The position numbers and the translations under genes were made by a program. From contig UQQU01000108.1 in the NCBI GenBank assembly GCA_900543325.1, positions 1 to 7,037 of the forward strand: DNA of 7,037 nt, read 5' to 3'. Shown here piece after piece: positions 6,118 to 7,037 of the stretch. How positions within the stretch are numbered: the stretch's first letter is position 1; each line of letters begins with the position of its first letter. A model generated the notes under the pieces. It saw only the letters and a list, made by a program, of their open reading frames with translations. It ran no database searches and was not told where the DNA came from. The DNA is from an uncultured Clostridium sp. Lineage in GTDB: Bacteria; Bacillota; Clostridia; Clostridiales; Clostridiaceae.

Positions 6118-6957
6118 ATGGAATTTTTAGAAATTATTAAAGCCATAATTCTTGGTATCGTCGAAGGTATTACAGAATGGCTTCCTATTAGTAGTACTGG
6201 TCATATGATTTTAGTAGATGAATTCTTAAAACTAAATGTTTCTAAAGAATTTATGGATATGTTTTTAGTAGTTATACAACTTGGTGCTATTTTTGCAGTT
6301 ATTTTATTGTATTGGAAGAAAATATTCCCCTTTAAATATAATAACGGAATTAAAATAGAAAAAGATACATTAATAATGTGGGTTAAAATACTAATTGCAT
6401 GTGTTCCAGCTGCTATTGTTGGACTGTTATTTGATGATCAGCTTAATGAATTATTCTATAACCCTACAACAGTTGCTGTAATGCTAATCTTATTTGGTAT
6501 TTTATTTATAGTTATAGAAAACTATAATAAAGGTAAAAAACCTAAGATTAATAGTTTAGCTGAGATAACTTATACAGTTGCAATTATGATAGGTCTTTTC
6601 CAACTTATCGCTGCTATTTTCCCTGGAACTTCTCGTTCAGGTGCAACTATAGTTGGAGCATTATTAATTGGTGTATCTAGAACTGTAGCAGCTGAATTCA
6701 CTTTTTTCCTTGCAATTCCTGTTATGTTTGGGGCTAGTGCTTTAAAACTTGTTAAATTTGGACTACAAACGGGATTTGTAATGACAGGAAGCGAGTTAAC
6801 AATACTATTAGTAGGTATGATTGTAGCATTTATAGTATCAATACTTGCTATTAAATTCTTAATGTCTTATATCAAAAATAATGATTTTAAAGTTTTTGGT
6901 TGGTATAGAATTATATTAGGTGTAATTGTACTTTTATATTTCTATGTTATTAGATAA
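6118..6957 (+). CDS. uppP: Undecaprenyl-diphosphatase UppP (BacA family)
   Basis: This integral membrane enzyme removes a phosphate from undecaprenyl diphosphate, regenerating the lipid carrier for peptidoglycan and other wall polymers. Extra dosage gives bacitracin resistance in characterised members. The protein (279 residues) has the usual family length. The first signature, EGITEWLPISSTGH (16-29), holds E16, E20, S26 and H29. The second, PGTSRSGAT (169-177), holds R173. Both catalytic regions are therefore complete. Hydrophobic segments lie at roughly 45-66, 87-105, 116-134, 150-168, 190-212, 226-248 and 260-277. I start at the ATG at 6118, seven bases after GGAGG (6106-6110). A TTG at 6115 is in frame but only four bases from that site. 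The gene is alone on its strand and divergent from the hydrolase. Nothing nearby suggests a dedicated bacitracin-resistance cassette, so a housekeeping role is most likely. Confidence 0.97.
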   Translation: MEFLEIIKAIILGIVEGITEWLPISSTGHMILVDEFLKLNVSKEFMDMFLVVIQLGAIFAVILLYWKKIFPFKYNNGIKIEKDTLIMWVKILIACVPAAIVGLLFDDQLNELFYNPTTVAVMLILFGILFIVIENYNKGKKPKINSLAEITYTVAIMIGLFQLIAAIFPGTSRSGATIVGALLIGVSRTVAAEFTFFLAIPVMFGASALKLVKFGLQTGFVMTGSELTILLVGMIVAFIVSILAIKFLMSYIKNNDFKVFGWYRIILGVIVLLYFYVIR

Positions 6958-6984
6958 TTATACATAAAAAGGGACTGCTATCTA

Positions 6985-7009
6985 GGAGGGCACTGAAAAA
7001 GTGCCTTTC
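6985..7009 (+). other. Hairpin downstream of uppP; possible terminator part or end of an insertion element
   Basis: GGAGGGCAC (6985-6993) pairs with GTGCCTTTC (7001-7009), with two G-U wobbles, around the loop TGAAAAA. Its core CACTGAAAAAGTG (6991-7003) is an almost perfect palindrome. No T-tract follows directly, but the window ends in an A6T8 run (7024-7037) that could act as one. The segment from GGGACTGC (6971) onward is more GC-rich than the other intergenic regions here. It faintly recalls terminal sequences of IS1182-type insertion sequences, but that is from memory and no transposase is visible. The window ends before this can be resolved. Confidence 0.4.
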
Positions 7010-7037
7010 GGAATAAAAGACCTAAAAAATTTTTTTT

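Overview
The window is AT-rich DNA from a low-GC Firmicute, most likely a cluster I Clostridium or a close relative. The signs are A/T-ending codons, GGAGG-type ribosome binding sites, a single-chain pyruvate:ferredoxin oxidoreductase of clostridial type, and hairpin-plus-T-tract terminators. The genus is inferred from gene content and composition only; no database comparison was possible.

Layout from left to right: (1) an unresolved left edge (1-56) with a short perfect palindrome, then a hairpin terminator; (2) a LUD-domain protein on the minus strand (106-744); (3) a Nudix hydrolase on the plus strand (881-1447); (4) the large pyruvate:ferredoxin oxidoreductase gene nifJ on the minus strand (1483-4998); (5) an initiator tRNA-Met(CAT) on the plus strand (5212-5287) with a near-consensus promoter; (6) an isochorismatase/nicotinamidase-like cysteine hydrolase on the minus strand (5322-5870); (7) the undecaprenyl-diphosphatase gene uppP (bacA) on the plus strand (6118-6957); (8) a right-edge hairpin segment of uncertain nature.

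The six genes alternate strictly in strand (-, +, -, +, -, +). No two neighbours are co-transcribed, so each gene is in effect its own transcription unit. Convergent pairs share bidirectional hairpin terminators: Nudix with nifJ, and tRNA with the cysteine hydrolase. Divergent pairs share short AT-rich promoter regions: LUD with Nudix, nifJ with tRNA, and the hydrolase with uppP. Functionally this is a housekeeping neighbourhood. It covers fermentative pyruvate oxidation (nifJ), translation initiation (tRNA-fMet), cell-wall lipid-carrier recycling (uppP), and three small enzymes of undefined substrate. I see no evidence of one coordinated pathway.

I found no CRISPR array, prophage, toxin-antitoxin pair, biosynthetic cluster or complete mobile element, and nothing that amounts to a previously undescribed system. 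The least explained stretches are the two window edges and a 12-bp palindrome upstream of the cysteine hydrolase. There is no gene-free stretch longer than about 250 bases.
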